DNA of 64,000 nucleotides from Paraburkholderia silviterrae (GCF_004353915.1 NZ_SMRP01000014.1:69471-133470), one strand, 5' to 3'; counted from the first letter of the stretch, positions 27,308-37,079 are shown. Numbers and translations: made by a program. Notes: generated by a model from the letters alone, not told the origin.

Positions 27308-27403
27308 TCTGGGTATTGCGCATCCCGATGCACTCCGGCGCGCGCCCGCCGCGCGCGCCAAACGCACCCTAAGTGCTTGACTGATCAGTGTTTCCCCCGA
27401 CCG

Positions 27404-27434
27404 ATACGGGCCACCGCACGGCGGCGGCCCGTAT
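27404..27434. promoter_or_regulatory. Inverted repeat overlapping a -10-like box upstream of the MFS gene
   Basis: A 9-base perfect inverted repeat (ATACGGGCC / GGCCCGTAT) spans 27404-27434. Its right arm runs into TATAGAAT, a good -10 candidate (about 27432-27439). It lies 85 bases before the MFS start and may be an operator or a leader hairpin. Confidence 0.45.
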
Positions 27435-27519
27435 AGAATGGTCGTGCTTTAGCGTCGAATACCCGCCATAACCTGGCGGCAATACAACAAGCACGACGTT
27501 CCATGTCGACGGAGACACC

Positions 27520-28839
27520 ATGGCCAGTCCAGCAAATCACCTGCCGCATGCGGGCGCGGGCGCCCCGCCCTCCGCCTTTGAAGAAGCCACCTACCGCAAG
27601 GTCTCGTGGCGCCTCATCCCGCTTCTGATGCTCTGCTATGTGGTCGCGTATCTGGACCGCGTCAACGTGGGCTTCGCCAAACTGCAGATGAGCACGGCGC
27701 TCAATCTCTCCGATGCGGTCTACGGCTTCGGCGCCGGCATTTTCTTCATCGGCTATTTTTTGTTCGAAGTGCCAAGCAATGTGATCCTGCATCGCGTGGG
27801 CGCGCGCGTGTGGATCGCGCGCATCATGGTCACGTGGGGCCTCGTTTCGATCCTGACGATGTTCGTCACCACGCCCAGCATGTTCTATGTGATGCGCTTT
27901 CTGCTCGGCCTGTGCGAGGCCGGCTTCTTCCCGGGCATCATCCTCTATCTCACGTACTGGTATCCGGCGCACCGGCGCGGACGCATGACCACCTGGTTCA
28001 TGACGGCCATCGCGCTTTCGGGCGTGATCGGCGGGCCGATCTCGGGCTGGATCCTCAAGTCCTTCAACGGCGCGAACGGCTGGCAGGGCTGGCAGTGGCT
28101 GTTCCTGCTCGAAGGGCTGCCTTCGGTGATCGTCGGCGTGCTGGTGTTCTTCGTGCTCGACGACCGCATCGGCCGCGCGCAGTGGCTTTCCGCCGAGGAA
28201 CGCGCACTGCTCGAGCGCAACATCGCCGCCGAGGACGCCACCAAGGAAGACCTCCCGCTTGCCAAAGTGCTCACGAGCGGCCGTGTGCTCGTGATGAGCT
28301 TCACCTACTTCTCGTTCGTGATGGGCCTTTATGGCGTGAGCTTCTGGCTGCCCACCATCATCAAGGCGACGGGCGTGAAGGACGCGCTCATGATCGGGCT
28401 GCTTGCGGCGATTCCGTTCGCGGCGGCCGTGGTGGGCATGCTGCTCGCCGCGAAGAGCGCCGACCGCATGCGCGAGCGCCGCTGGCACATCGCCATTCCG
28501 GCCGCAATCGGCGCGCTCGGCCTCGTGCTCTCGGTCACGTGGGCGCACGACACCACGCTCGCGATGACGGCGCTCACGATCGCCACCATCGGCATTCTCA
28601 CCACGCTGCCCTTGTTCTGGAGCCTGCCCACCGCCTGGCTCGCGGGCACGGGCGCCGCGGCAGGCATCGCGCTCATCAACTCGATCGGCAATCTCGCGGG
28701 GTTTCTCAGCCCCTATGCGGTGGGCTGGCTCAAGCAGGTCACCGCCGCGAACGACTCGGGCATGTACATGCTCGCGGCCTTCATGATCCTCGGCGGCCTG
28801 CTCGCGCTGTGCGCGCCTGCGAAGCTGGTGAACCGCTAG
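27520..28839 (+). CDS. MFS transporter, anion:cation symporter (ACS) family
   Basis: A 439-residue permease with 12 predicted helices. YLDRVNVGFA near the first loop and the R/G-rich loop after helix 3-4 are typical of the ACS/phthalate permease group, which imports organic acids such as tartrate, galactonate or aromatic acids. The start at 27520 has GGAGA five bases upstream. It lies on the same strand as the dehydrogenase pair but has its own upstream region with an inverted repeat and a -10-like box, so it could be regulated separately. Substrate unresolved. Confidence 0.9.
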   Translation: MASPANHLPHAGAGAPPSAFEEATYRKVSWRLIPLLMLCYVVAYLDRVNVGFAKLQMSTALNLSDAVYGFGAGIFFIGYFLFEVPSNVILHRVGARVWIARIMVTWGLVSILTMFVTTPSMFYVMRFLLGLCEAGFFPGIILYLTYWYPAHRRGRMTTWFMTAIALSGVIGGPISGWILKSFNGANGWQGWQWLFLLEGLPSVIVGVLVFFVLDDRIGRAQWLSAEERALLERNIAAEDATKEDLPLAKVLTSGRVLVMSFTYFSFVMGLYGVSFWLPTIIKATGVKDALMIGLLAAIPFAAAVVGMLLAAKSADRMRERRWHIAIPAAIGALGLVLSVTWAHDTTLAMTALTIATIGILTTLPLFWSLPTAWLAGTGAAAGIALINSIGNLAGFLSPYAVGWLKQVTAANDSGMYMLAAFMILGGLLALCAPAKLVNR

Positions 28840-28876
28840 CTGCGCGGCGGCGCCGCTCGATCCGCCCGCAAAAAAC

Positions 28877-28904
28877 AACGGCCGCTCGAAAGCGGCCGTT
28901 TTGC
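28877..28904. terminator. Bidirectional intrinsic terminator
   Basis: A 10-base perfect stem (AACGGCCGCT) with a CGAA loop lies between the convergent MFS and hemY genes. It is preceded by A5 and followed by TTT-rich bases. Confidence 0.85.
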
Positions 28905-28907
28905 GTT

Positions 28908-28943
28908 GAAGCGCACGAAGCGCACGAAGCGCACGAAGCGCAA
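28908..28943. repeat. Four tandem copies of a 9-base unit
   Basis: GAAGCGCAC is repeated three times exactly, and a fourth copy differs only in its last base. It lies directly after the terminator and five bases before the hemY stop codon. It is likely a slippage-prone microsatellite. Confidence 0.9.
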
Positions 28944-28948
28944 TGAGC

Positions 28949-30148
28949 CTAGACGATGTTCATCGCCAGCGCGCTCTCGCGATAGTGCGTGGCGGCCTTA
29001 TCGGCATCGCCAAGCTGCTCGTGCAGACGCGCGAGCGCACGATGCGAGCGGATCTTGAGCGGCTCGTTATTGCTCGCGTTGGCGGATTTGAGCGCCGCCT
29101 CGAGGAACGACTGCGCCTTGCCCCAGAGCTGCTGCTTCAGGCACAGGCGGCCCAGCGCGAACAGCAGATCGCCGTCTTCGGGACGCTCCTTGCGCCACGC
29201 TTCGGCCTTCTGGATGAGCGGCAGCGCGTCGTTGCCTGCCGTGTCGGGATAGCGCCGCAGCAAGCGCGCGTCCCAGTTCTGCGCGAGCGCTTCCTCGACG
29301 ATCTTGCGTGCCTCGTTCGGGCGGTCCAGCGCGATCAGCAGTTCCGCGGCGCAGTCGGCCAGACGCGGCGAATGACGCTCGATCGGCGTGAGCGCGTGCC
29401 AGAGCTCGAGCAACGCGTCTGCGTTGTGCCGCCGGTCGCGCAGCAGGTTCTCCGCCGCAAGCTGGCGCAGGCGCACCGCCACGGCCGGATGCAGCGCCTC
29501 GCGCTTTTCCAGCGTCTTCACGAGCTTGAGCACTTCGCTCCAGTTCTTGAGCTGCTGCTGCGCGCGCAGCGCGATCTGCTGCGCGTGGATGCGGCGGCCG
29601 CCCTGCGAGCGCATTTCGGTGAGCGCGGCGAGCGCCCCGTCCGCGTCGCGGCCATCGGCGCGCATGTCGGCGGTGGCCATGAGGCGAGCTTCCTGGAGGT
29701 CGGGGTCGTCCACCTGCGTGAGCCAGTCGTCGCGGCGCGCGTACTCGTGCAGACGATGCGCGGCGTTCGCGGCGATCAGGCCCGCGGCGCCCTTGTTCTT
29801 CTCGTCCACGAGCGAATCGCGCGCGGCCTTTTCGGCACGCGAGAAGCGACCCGCATAGAGATTGCCCACGGCATCGCGCAGCGCAGAGTTGGCCTTTTCC
29901 GCGCGCATGCGCGCGCGGTAGGCGGCGACGCGGCGCGGCATCGTCACGATGTTGCGCGCGAAGCGCAGCAGCGCATAGAGCAGCAGGAACGCCACCACGA
30001 TGCCCACCACGAAGAGGTTGAGCGAGACGTCCACGCGATACGGCGGATAGACGAGCAGCACCTGCCCCGTGTCGAAACGGCCGACGGTGGCGAGCGCGAC
30101 AGCCACCGCGAAGAGCAGCGCGAGCCAGATGAGTCCACGGATCGCCAT
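28949..30148 (-). CDS. hemY: HemY protein, haem-biosynthesis-associated TPR membrane protein
   Basis: A 399-residue inner-membrane protein with two N-terminal helices (about 5-22 and 42-63) and a long cytoplasmic or periplasmic TPR-like helical region. This is the proteobacterial HemY of the hemCDXY operon, not the Gram-positive oxidase of the same name. Its exact biochemical role is unsettled. It begins three bases after the hemDX stop, so translation is coupled. Confidence 0.93.
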   Translation of the reverse strand: MAIRGLIWLALLFAVAVALATVGRFDTGQVLLVYPPYRVDVSLNLFVVGIVVAFLLLYALLRFARNIVTMPRRVAAYRARMRAEKANSALRDAVGNLYAGRFSRAEKAARDSLVDEKNKGAAGLIAANAAHRLHEYARRDDWLTQVDDPDLQEARLMATADMRADGRDADGALAALTEMRSQGGRRIHAQQIALRAQQQLKNWSEVLKLVKTLEKREALHPAVAVRLRQLAAENLLRDRRHNADALLELWHALTPIERHSPRLADCAAELLIALDRPNEARKIVEEALAQNWDARLLRRYPDTAGNDALPLIQKAEAWRKERPEDGDLLFALGRLCLKQQLWGKAQSFLEAALKSANASNNEPLKIRSHRALARLHEQLGDADKAATHYRESALAMNIV

Positions 30149-30151
30149 GTC

Positions 30152-32401
30152 TTACCCCCGGCTCCGGAATTGCTGGAGCGCCTTCAGGCTCGTGTCGAGC
30201 GTGGGCAGCGTGACCGCGCCCGAGCCCGCGTCCACTTGCTTGAGCAGGTCGCGCACGTTCTGCGTTTCCTTCGACGCGCTGTCGAAGTAGCGCGCGAGCG
30301 CGCTGTCGGCGGCGGCGAGGTCGGACTTGAGCGTGGTCTCGTTGCGCGAGAGCAGCGAGAGGCGCGCCGAGAGCAGGCGCAGCTTCAGGTTCTCGCGCAC
30401 GAAGTAGCCCTGGTCGGGCGAAACGAGCATGGCGTCGGCATTGTCGATGCGGCGCACCTGCACGAGGCTCGTGATCTGCTTGCCGATGCCGGAGACGAAG
30501 GTGTCGAGCCATGCCCGCCAGCGCGGCTCGCCGGTGGCGGCAGCCGTTTTCGCGACGTCCACGGGCGCGTCGGTCTCGGGCTTGGTGTGCGCGACGATCG
30601 CTTCGCCCGCGAGCGGCAGCGTGTCGACGGCGGCCAGCGCGGTGTCGAGCTTGATCGCGAGGCCCGCGAGGTCCGTGGACGGCGCGGCCTTGAGCTTGTC
30701 GACGTCCTGCGCGATGGCCTTGCGCACGGCGAGCGCCTGCGGGCTGTCCGAGGCGGCCAGACGCGTGTCCGCGCTTTGCAGCGCGAACAGCGCGAGCTGC
30801 GTGTTGCCGGTGAGCTGAAGCTGCTCGCTCGCGCTCGAAAGCATCTGGCCGACTTCGGCGAGCGTCCAGTCGTCGCGGTTCTTGGCGAGATCGGCGTATT
30901 GCTGCGCGAGCGCCTGCTGCGAGGTTTGCGCGTCGGCGATCTTGCCTTCGAGCAGCGACATCTGCTTGTCGACCTGCTGCGCGCCCGCCACGGCCGCATC
31001 GGTCCGGGCGCGCAGCGCGGCGCTCTGCTGGTCGGCGGCCTGCTGGCGCTGCACGAACGTTGCGTCCATGCGGTCGAGCTTGCGGTTGAGCGCATAGCCG
31101 CCCGCCCCCGCGCCCGCCGCAACCAGCACGACGACGAGCCAGAGAATCGCGGTGCCCGCGCCGCCGCGCCGCGCGTTGGCGGGCTGCGTGTAAGGCGTGG
31201 ATGAATAAGAGGAAGAACTGGATGCCGGACGCGCACTCGCGGCGGCCGGCGGGGTGCCCTGGCTGCCGGGGTTGCCTTGCGACGCGGCGCCCGGATTGGG
31301 AACGCGGCTGGAATCGTTCGAATCAGTCATGCGTGATTGTGCCGGCGGCGAGGCCGGGTTGTTCTGAACCGGTTGAGCCGCAAGCTGCGCGGCCGAAGGT
31401 GCGTCGGCAGGTGCTACGGAAGAAACCGAGGATCCCGCAAGGCCCAGCAGCGTCTCGACAATGCGCTCGTCGCCTGCGCCGGACACCGTAATCCTATCAA
31501 AACCCAATCCGCGCGCCGTCTCGGCGATCCGCCCATGGGGTGCGACGAGCGGCGCGTGGCGCAGCTCGACGATCTCGCCCGCCGTGAGGTGCTCGCGCGC
31601 GAGCTCGTCGAGATTGCGCACGCCTTCGGAGCTGGTCACGAGCCAGGCGTGCGGCGCGCCTTCGAGCAGCGCATGCACCGTCTCCCAGGCGCCGATGGGC
31701 GGCTCGGGCACGGCGCGGCGATAGGCCGCGACGGCCTCGACTTCGGCGCCCGCTTCGCGCAGGCGGTCGGCGAGCCATTCGCGGCCGCCGTCGCCGCGCA
31801 CGATCAGCACGCGCTTGGCCGCGAAGGCATCGTCGCCGAGCGTCTTTTCGAGTGCGGCGTAGAGCGATTCGGAGTCGAAGCGCGCCGGTTCCTCGTCGGC
31901 GGCGCCCGCAGGGCTGATCACGCGATGCGCGGGCGCCGAGACGCCGTGGCGCGCGAGCGCGGCCACGCTCGCGGGCCCCACCACGGCGACCGGCAGCGCG
32001 TGCGGCCAGATCGACGAAATCGTGCCGTAGCACGCGAACGCGCGATCGACGGCGTTCGGCGAGACGAACACCACGAGCGCGTAGCGGTCGAGCGCGCCGA
32101 GCGCTTCGCGCAATGGCGCGTCGTCGCGCACGGGCTCGATCGTGATGAGCGGGAATTCGAGCGCGCGCAGACCGCGCGCCTCGAGCTGCGCGGCGAGCGC
32201 CTGCGATTGACCGGACGGACGGGTAATGACGACGGTGAACGGCTCAGCCGCGTGCGAAGGATGACCCGCAGTGGAACCCGATGCGGCGCGGCCAGACGGC
32301 GTGCCGCCCGCCCCCATGCCGGCGTCGGCCGGCCCGCCCCATTCGTCGGGCTGTGCGGGAGCGTTCACGCCACCGCGTCGCGGTTGCCACCGGGCCGTCA
32401 T
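30152..32401 (-). CDS. hemDX: Fused uroporphyrinogen-III synthase / HemX
   Basis: A single 749-codon frame joins two proteins that are usually separate. Residues about 54-300 are HemD (VVITRPSGQS, VVFVSPNAV, ITVSGAGDERIVETL), which closes and inverts hydroxymethylbilane to uroporphyrinogen III. A Ser/Pro/Ala-rich linker follows, then HemX with a membrane helix (about 412-434), a coiled-coil region (about 440-520) and a C-terminal domain. An internal Met358 sits where a free HemX would start. No stop lies between the parts. The start overlaps the hemC stop (ATGA). The first about 50 residues are Gly/Pro-rich and poorly conserved. Confidence 0.9.
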   Translation of the reverse strand: MTARWQPRRGGVNAPAQPDEWGGPADAGMGAGGTPSGRAASGSTAGHPSHAAEPFTVVITRPSGQSQALAAQLEARGLRALEFPLITIEPVRDDAPLREALGALDRYALVVFVSPNAVDRAFACYGTISSIWPHALPVAVVGPASVAALARHGVSAPAHRVISPAGAADEEPARFDSESLYAALEKTLGDDAFAAKRVLIVRGDGGREWLADRLREAGAEVEAVAAYRRAVPEPPIGAWETVHALLEGAPHAWLVTSSEGVRNLDELAREHLTAGEIVELRHAPLVAPHGRIAETARGLGFDRITVSGAGDERIVETLLGLAGSSVSSVAPADAPSAAQLAAQPVQNNPASPPAQSRMTDSNDSSRVPNPGAASQGNPGSQGTPPAAASARPASSSSSYSSTPYTQPANARRGGAGTAILWLVVVLVAAGAGAGGYALNRKLDRMDATFVQRQQAADQQSAALRARTDAAVAGAQQVDKQMSLLEGKIADAQTSQQALAQQYADLAKNRDDWTLAEVGQMLSSASEQLQLTGNTQLALFALQSADTRLAASDSPQALAVRKAIAQDVDKLKAAPSTDLAGLAIKLDTALAAVDTLPLAGEAIVAHTKPETDAPVDVAKTAAATGEPRWRAWLDTFVSGIGKQITSLVQVRRIDNADAMLVSPDQGYFVRENLKLRLLSARLSLLSRNETTLKSDLAAADSALARYFDSASKETQNVRDLLKQVDAGSGAVTLPTLDTSLKALQQFRSRG

Positions 32402-33456
32402 CGCGCGCCCGTGCCGTCTGGCGCGGCACCGCCCGCGCCGCCCGTGCCGTTCTTGCCGGCCGGCGGCGCGTTCGGCGCACGTGCTTCGTCGGCGCTTGCC
32501 TCGGAAAGCGCGCGCACGATCTCGAGCGCGCCCTGGGCAATCAGGGCGTCGGCGACCTCGCGGCCCAGCGCGACGGCGTCTGCGACCGTGGCCGGCGCGG
32601 CCTCGCCCTCGGCGGCGAGCACGCGGCTCGCGTCGGGCGTAGCGATGGTGCCGCGCAGCATGAGCCGGCCTTCGTGCCACTGCGCGTAAGCGGCGAGCGG
32701 CACCGAGCAACTTCCGCCCAGCGCCCGCGAAACCATGCGCTCGGCCTCCACGGCCTTCGCGGTGGCGTCGTCGTGCAGCGGCGCGAGCCACGCGGCCAGG
32801 TCGGCGCGGTCGGCGCGGATCTCGATGCCGAGCGCGCCCTGCCCCGCCGCCGGCAGGCTGTCCGCCGGCTCGAGCAGCGCGCGGATGCGCGCTCCGAGGC
32901 CAAGGCGCTTGAGCCCCGCCGCCGCGAGAATGATGGCCGCGTAGTCGCCACGGTCGAGCTTGGCGAGACGCGTGTCGAGGTTGCCGCGCAGCGGCTTCAC
33001 GTCGAGGTGGGGATAGCGCGCGCGGATCATCGACTCGCGGCGCAGGCTGGAGGTCCCCACGACGCTGCCCGGCGGCAGCGCCGCGAGCGAGTCGTAGTCG
33101 TTGGAGACGAAGGCGTCGCGCGGGTCCTCGCGCTCCATGATGGCCGTGAGCGCGAAGCCCTCGGGCAGCTCCATGGGCACGTCCTTGAGCGAATGCACGG
33201 CGAGATCGGCGCGGCCCTCGGCCAGCGCCTGCTCCAGTTCCTTGACGAACAGCCCCTTACCGCCGACTTTCGAAAGCGTACGGTCGAGAATTTGATCGCC
33301 TCGGGTCGTCATTCCGACGATTTTCACGTCGCAGGATGGATATAATTTGTGCAGCGCAGCTTGCACATGTTCGGCCTGCCACATCGCGAGGCGGCTCTCC
33401 CGCGAAGCGATCACAAGGGTGCGGGGCGTGGGCGCGGATAAGGACTCGGAATTCAT
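32398..33456 (-). CDS. hemC: Hydroxymethylbilane synthase (porphobilinogen deaminase)
   Basis: A 352-residue enzyme that polymerises four porphobilinogens. ASRESRLAMWQAEHV starts the fold, VHSLKDVP holds the catalytic Asp, GTSSLRR binds substrate, and the dipyrromethane cofactor attaches to Cys in GGSCSVPLAAY. The start before NSESLSAP fits the family; the frame extends further upstream without support. A Gly/Ala/Pro-rich tail of about 30 residues is an extension. It is the first gene of hemC-hemDX-hemY, divergent from ppc. Confidence 0.95.
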   Translation of the reverse strand: MNSESLSAPTPRTLVIASRESRLAMWQAEHVQAALHKLYPSCDVKIVGMTTRGDQILDRTLSKVGGKGLFVKELEQALAEGRADLAVHSLKDVPMELPEGFALTAIMEREDPRDAFVSNDYDSLAALPPGSVVGTSSLRRESMIRARYPHLDVKPLRGNLDTRLAKLDRGDYAAIILAAAGLKRLGLGARIRALLEPADSLPAAGQGALGIEIRADRADLAAWLAPLHDDATAKAVEAERMVSRALGGSCSVPLAAYAQWHEGRLMLRGTIATPDASRVLAAEGEAAPATVADAVALGREVADALIAQGALEIVRALSEASADEARAPNAPPAGKNGTGGAGGAAPDGTGAR

Positions 33457-33888
33457 GGCAAGCACTTCGAATGACGGGTTCGAAAAACAATATCGGATAA
33501 CAGGCAATGTTAGCACGCGCCCCTTTTTCGGCTGGCCCCCTGGCCGCCGAAGGGGCCCACGAAGCCCTTAGGTGAGCGCGTGCGGTGGCAAGGAAGAGAC
33601 CCGGATCGGCGCAGCGCGCCCGAACCCGAGCCGCGCGCGGCTTCAAGTCCCCCAGCGTCCCCAACGTTCCCCGGCAAAACCGGCCCTGTCCGATCCGTCC
33701 GCTCGCTGTCTCATAATGTGCGCACGCTGTGCCCAACCAGGCACGTGCGGCACGCACAGGATGGCACGTCTATCCACAGGTCCTGAGTTGCACCCGTTGT
33801 ACCCCCGACCGCGGCCCGCGCCGCGGCCATGCAGTTGGCAGTTCCCGTTTAACTTGTCCATCTCCTGGCTAGTCCTGAGGAAAACATC
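33457..33888. other. Divergent promoter region between hemC and ppc
   Basis: About 430 bases with no credible gene. It contains a GC-rich imperfect hairpin at about 33521-33560 (CCCCTTTTTCGGC pairing with GCCGAAGGGG). Open frames here are short and lack ribosome sites. Confidence 0.5.
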
Positions 33889-36800
33889 GTGAAGTCTTCC
33901 GGATCGGCGCGCGCAGAGCGCCGCAACAACGCATCGCAGAACGCCTCTTCCACGGCCGCCGAAACGGCAGCCCCGTCGTCGCCCAAAAAAGCCAGGGCGA
34001 CGACTACCGTGAAAGCCTCGACCAAGACAACGAAGGCCACGAAAACGGCAGACGCGACGAAGACCACGAAGGCCCCTAAAGCCACCCAAGTCACTCAAGC
34101 AACCCAAGTCGCTCAAGCCACCAGGGCCGCGAAGGCCCCGCAAGCCACCGCGAAACCCGCGGCTGCCGCACGCAACGCTCGCGCGCGCGACGACAAGGAC
34201 CAGCCGCTGTTCGAGGACATCCGCTACCTCGGCCGGCTGCTCGGCGACGTGCTGCGCGAGCAGGAAGGCGACGCCGTGTTCGACGTGGTCGAGACGATCC
34301 GCCAGACGGCCGTGCGTTTTCGCCGCGAAGAAGACAACACCGCCGCACTCGCGCTGGAGAAGCAACTGCGCGGCCTCTCGCCCGAGCAGACCGTGAGCGT
34401 CGTGCGCGCGTTCAGCTATTTCTCGCATCTGGCGAACATCGCCGAGGACCGCCACCGCAACCGCCGCCGCCGCATCCACGACCTCGCCGGCTCGGCGCCG
34501 CAGGCGGGCACCATCGCGCATTCACTCGAGCGCCTCGCCCAGGCGGGCGCCGCCGCGACGCCCGTGCTCCAGCAGTTCTTCAACGACGCGCTGATCGTGC
34601 CCGTGCTCACCGCGCACCCCACGGAGGTGCAGCGCAAGAGCACGCTCGATTCGCAGCACGACATCGCGCGCCTGCTCGCCGAACGCGACCAGCCGCTCAC
34701 GCACCGCGAGCGCGAGCAGAACGACGCGCTCCTGCGCGCGCGCGTGACCTCGCTCTGGCAAACGCGCATGCTGCGCGACTCGCGCCTCTCCGTGGGCGAC
34801 GAAATCGAGAACGCGCTGTCGTACTACCACACGACCTTCCTCACCGAGATCCCCGCGCTGTACGGCGAGATCGAGACGTCGCTCAAGGAGCACGGCCTCT
34901 CGGCCCGCTTGCCGGCGTTCTTCCAGATGGGCAGCTGGATCGGCGGCGACCGCGACGGCAATCCGAACGTCACCGCCTCCACGCTCGAAGAAGCGAGCGA
35001 GCGCCAGGCACAGGTGATCCTGCAGCACTACCTCGACGAAGTGCACAAGCTCGGTGCGGAGCTCTCGGTTTCGAACCTGCTCGCAGGCGCGAGCGCTGAG
35101 CTCCAGGCGCTCGCCGAGGCCTCGCCCGACCAGTCGCCGCACCGCGTGGACGAGCCGTACCGCCGCGCGCTGATCGGCGTCTATACGCGCCTCGCGGCAA
35201 GCGCGCGCGTGCGTCTGGGCGAAGGCGTGGTCGCTGTGCGCAGCGCGGGCCGCAACGTCCAGCCCGTGCGCGCGCAGCCCTACGCCGATGCATCCGAATT
35301 CTCGCGCGACCTGCATATCCTGATGGATTCGCTCGCCGAGCATCACGGCGCCTCGCTCGCAACGACGCGTCTCGCGCCGCTCATGCGTGCCGTCGATGTG
35401 TTCGGCTTCCATCTAGCGTCGATCGACCTGCGCCAGAGCTCGGACATCCACGAAGCCGTGATCGCCGAGCTGCTCGCGCGCGCGGGCGTCGTGGCCGACT
35501 ACGCCGCGCTCACCGAAGAAGCGAAGCAGACCGTGCTGCGCGCGCAGCTCGCCGACGCGCGCCCGCTGCGCTCGCCCTACCTCGACTACTCGGACCTCGT
35601 GAAGAGCGAGCTCGGCGTGCTGGAGATGGCACGCGTGACGCGCGAGAAGTTTGGCGCGCGCGCGGTGCGCAACTACATCATCTCGCACACCGAAACAGTT
35701 TCCGACCTGCTCGAAGTGATGCTGCTGCAAAAGGAAACGGGCCTCATGAGCGGGCGTCTCGGCCACGCCGAGGATCCCGCGAAGGCCGCGCTGATGGTGA
35801 TCCCGCTCTTCGAGACAATTCCCGACTTGCGCAATGCCACGCACATCATGCGCGACCTGCTCGCGCTGCCGGGCATCGACAGCATCGTCGAGCATCAGGG
35901 CAACGAGCAGGAAATCATGCTCGGCTACTCGGACAGCAACAAGGACGGCGGCTTCCTCACCTCGAACTGGGAGCTCTATCGCTCCGAGCTCGCGCTCGTC
36001 GCGCTCTACCGCGAACGCGGCATCACGCTGCGCCTGTTCCATGGCCGCGGAGGCACGGTGGGCCGCGGGGGCGGCCCGACCTACAACGCGATCCTCTCGC
36101 AGCCGCCGGGCACGGTCGAAGGCCAGATCCGCCTCACCGAGCAGGGCGAAGTCATCGCCAGCAAGTTCGGCAACCCGGAGATCGGGCGCCGCAACCTGGA
36201 AACGGTGATTGCCGCCACGCTCGAAGCCACGCTGCTGCCGATGGGCAAAGCCGCGGGCAACTCGCCCGATCAGCTCCCCGTGTTCGAAGAGACGATGCAA
36301 AAGCTCTCGGACGCGGCCATGGCGGCGTACCGCTCGCTCGTCTACGAGACGCCCGGCTTCACCGACTACTTCTTCGCCTCGACGCCGATCACCGAGATCG
36401 CCGAGCTCAACATCGGCAGCCGCCCCGCCTCGCGCAAGCTGCAGGACCCGAAGAACCGCAAGATCGACGACCTGCGCGCGATTCCCTGGGGCTTCTCGTG
36501 GGGCCAGTGCCGCCTGCTGCTCACGGGCTGGTACGGCTTTGGCAGCGCGGTGGCCGCGTATCTCGACGAAGCGGGCAACGACGCGGAGCGCACGCGCCGT
36601 CTCGCGCTCTTCAGGAAGATGTACAAGACCTGGCCGTTCTTCTCGAACCTGCTCTCGAACATGGACATGACGCTCGCGAAGACCGACCTCGCGGTGGCGT
36701 CGCGCTATGCGCAGCTCGTCGCCGACAAGAAGCTGCGCAAGCACGTGTTCGAGCGCATCGTGGCCGAGTGGGAGCGCACGACCCGGGTGCTCGACGAGAT

Positions 36801-37002
36801 CACGGGCACGAGCGGGCGTCTTGCCGACAATCCGCTGCTCGCGCGTTCGATCAAGAACCGCTTCCCGTATCTCGATCCGCTCAATCACTTGCAGGTCGAG
36901 CTGATCAAGCGCTATCGCGCCGGCGACCCGAGCCCGCGTGTGCGGCGCGGTATCCATCTGACGATCAACGGGATCGCGGCGGGGTTGCGCAATACGGGCT
37001 GA
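33889..37002 (+). CDS. ppc: Phosphoenolpyruvate carboxylase with Lys/Thr/Ala-rich N-terminal extension
   Basis: A 1037-residue enzyme carboxylating phosphoenolpyruvate to oxaloacetate. The catalytic core starts near residue 106 (LFEDIRYLG). The essential His243 is in TAHPTEVQRKST. GYSDSNKDGG, FHGRGGTVGRGGGP and the C-terminal RNTG are all present. The start is GTG 33889, with GAGGA upstream. The first about 100 residues are low-complexity repeats such as TKTTKA and ATQV, well beyond the usual length. That part may be a disordered tail; a later start inside it is possible but no better ribosome site is obvious. Confidence 0.95.
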   Translation: MKSSGSARAERRNNASQNASSTAAETAAPSSPKKARATTTVKASTKTTKATKTADATKTTKAPKATQVTQATQVAQATRAAKAPQATAKPAAAARNARARDDKDQPLFEDIRYLGRLLGDVLREQEGDAVFDVVETIRQTAVRFRREEDNTAALALEKQLRGLSPEQTVSVVRAFSYFSHLANIAEDRHRNRRRRIHDLAGSAPQAGTIAHSLERLAQAGAAATPVLQQFFNDALIVPVLTAHPTEVQRKSTLDSQHDIARLLAERDQPLTHREREQNDALLRARVTSLWQTRMLRDSRLSVGDEIENALSYYHTTFLTEIPALYGEIETSLKEHGLSARLPAFFQMGSWIGGDRDGNPNVTASTLEEASERQAQVILQHYLDEVHKLGAELSVSNLLAGASAELQALAEASPDQSPHRVDEPYRRALIGVYTRLAASARVRLGEGVVAVRSAGRNVQPVRAQPYADASEFSRDLHILMDSLAEHHGASLATTRLAPLMRAVDVFGFHLASIDLRQSSDIHEAVIAELLARAGVVADYAALTEEAKQTVLRAQLADARPLRSPYLDYSDLVKSELGVLEMARVTREKFGARAVRNYIISHTETVSDLLEVMLLQKETGLMSGRLGHAEDPAKAALMVIPLFETIPDLRNATHIMRDLLALPGIDSIVEHQGNEQEIMLGYSDSNKDGGFLTSNWELYRSELALVALYRERGITLRLFHGRGGTVGRGGGPTYNAILSQPPGTVEGQIRLTEQGEVIASKFGNPEIGRRNLETVIAATLEATLLPMGKAAGNSPDQLPVFEETMQKLSDAAMAAYRSLVYETPGFTDYFFASTPITEIAELNIGSRPASRKLQDPKNRKIDDLRAIPWGFSWGQCRLLLTGWYGFGSAVAAYLDEAGNDAERTRRLALFRKMYKTWPFFSNLLSNMDMTLAKTDLAVASRYAQLVADKKLRKHVFERIVAEWERTTRVLDEITGTSGRLADNPLLARSIKNRFPYLDPLNHLQVELIKRYRAGDPSPRVRRGIHLTINGIAAGLRNTG

Positions 37003-37037
37003 TGATGCGGCTCGTTTGAGCGTCTGCGCTCATGCAT

Positions 37038-37079
37038 AAACGGCGTCGTGCCCTCGCGGGCACGACGCCGTTTTTTCTT
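37038..37079 (+). terminator. Intrinsic terminator of ppc, copy 1 of a duplicated terminator
   Basis: A 16-base stem (AAACGGCGTCGTGCCC) with a TCGC loop and a run of six T. A 42-base copy with one mismatch lies at 38173-38214 in the same orientation. Confidence 0.93.
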
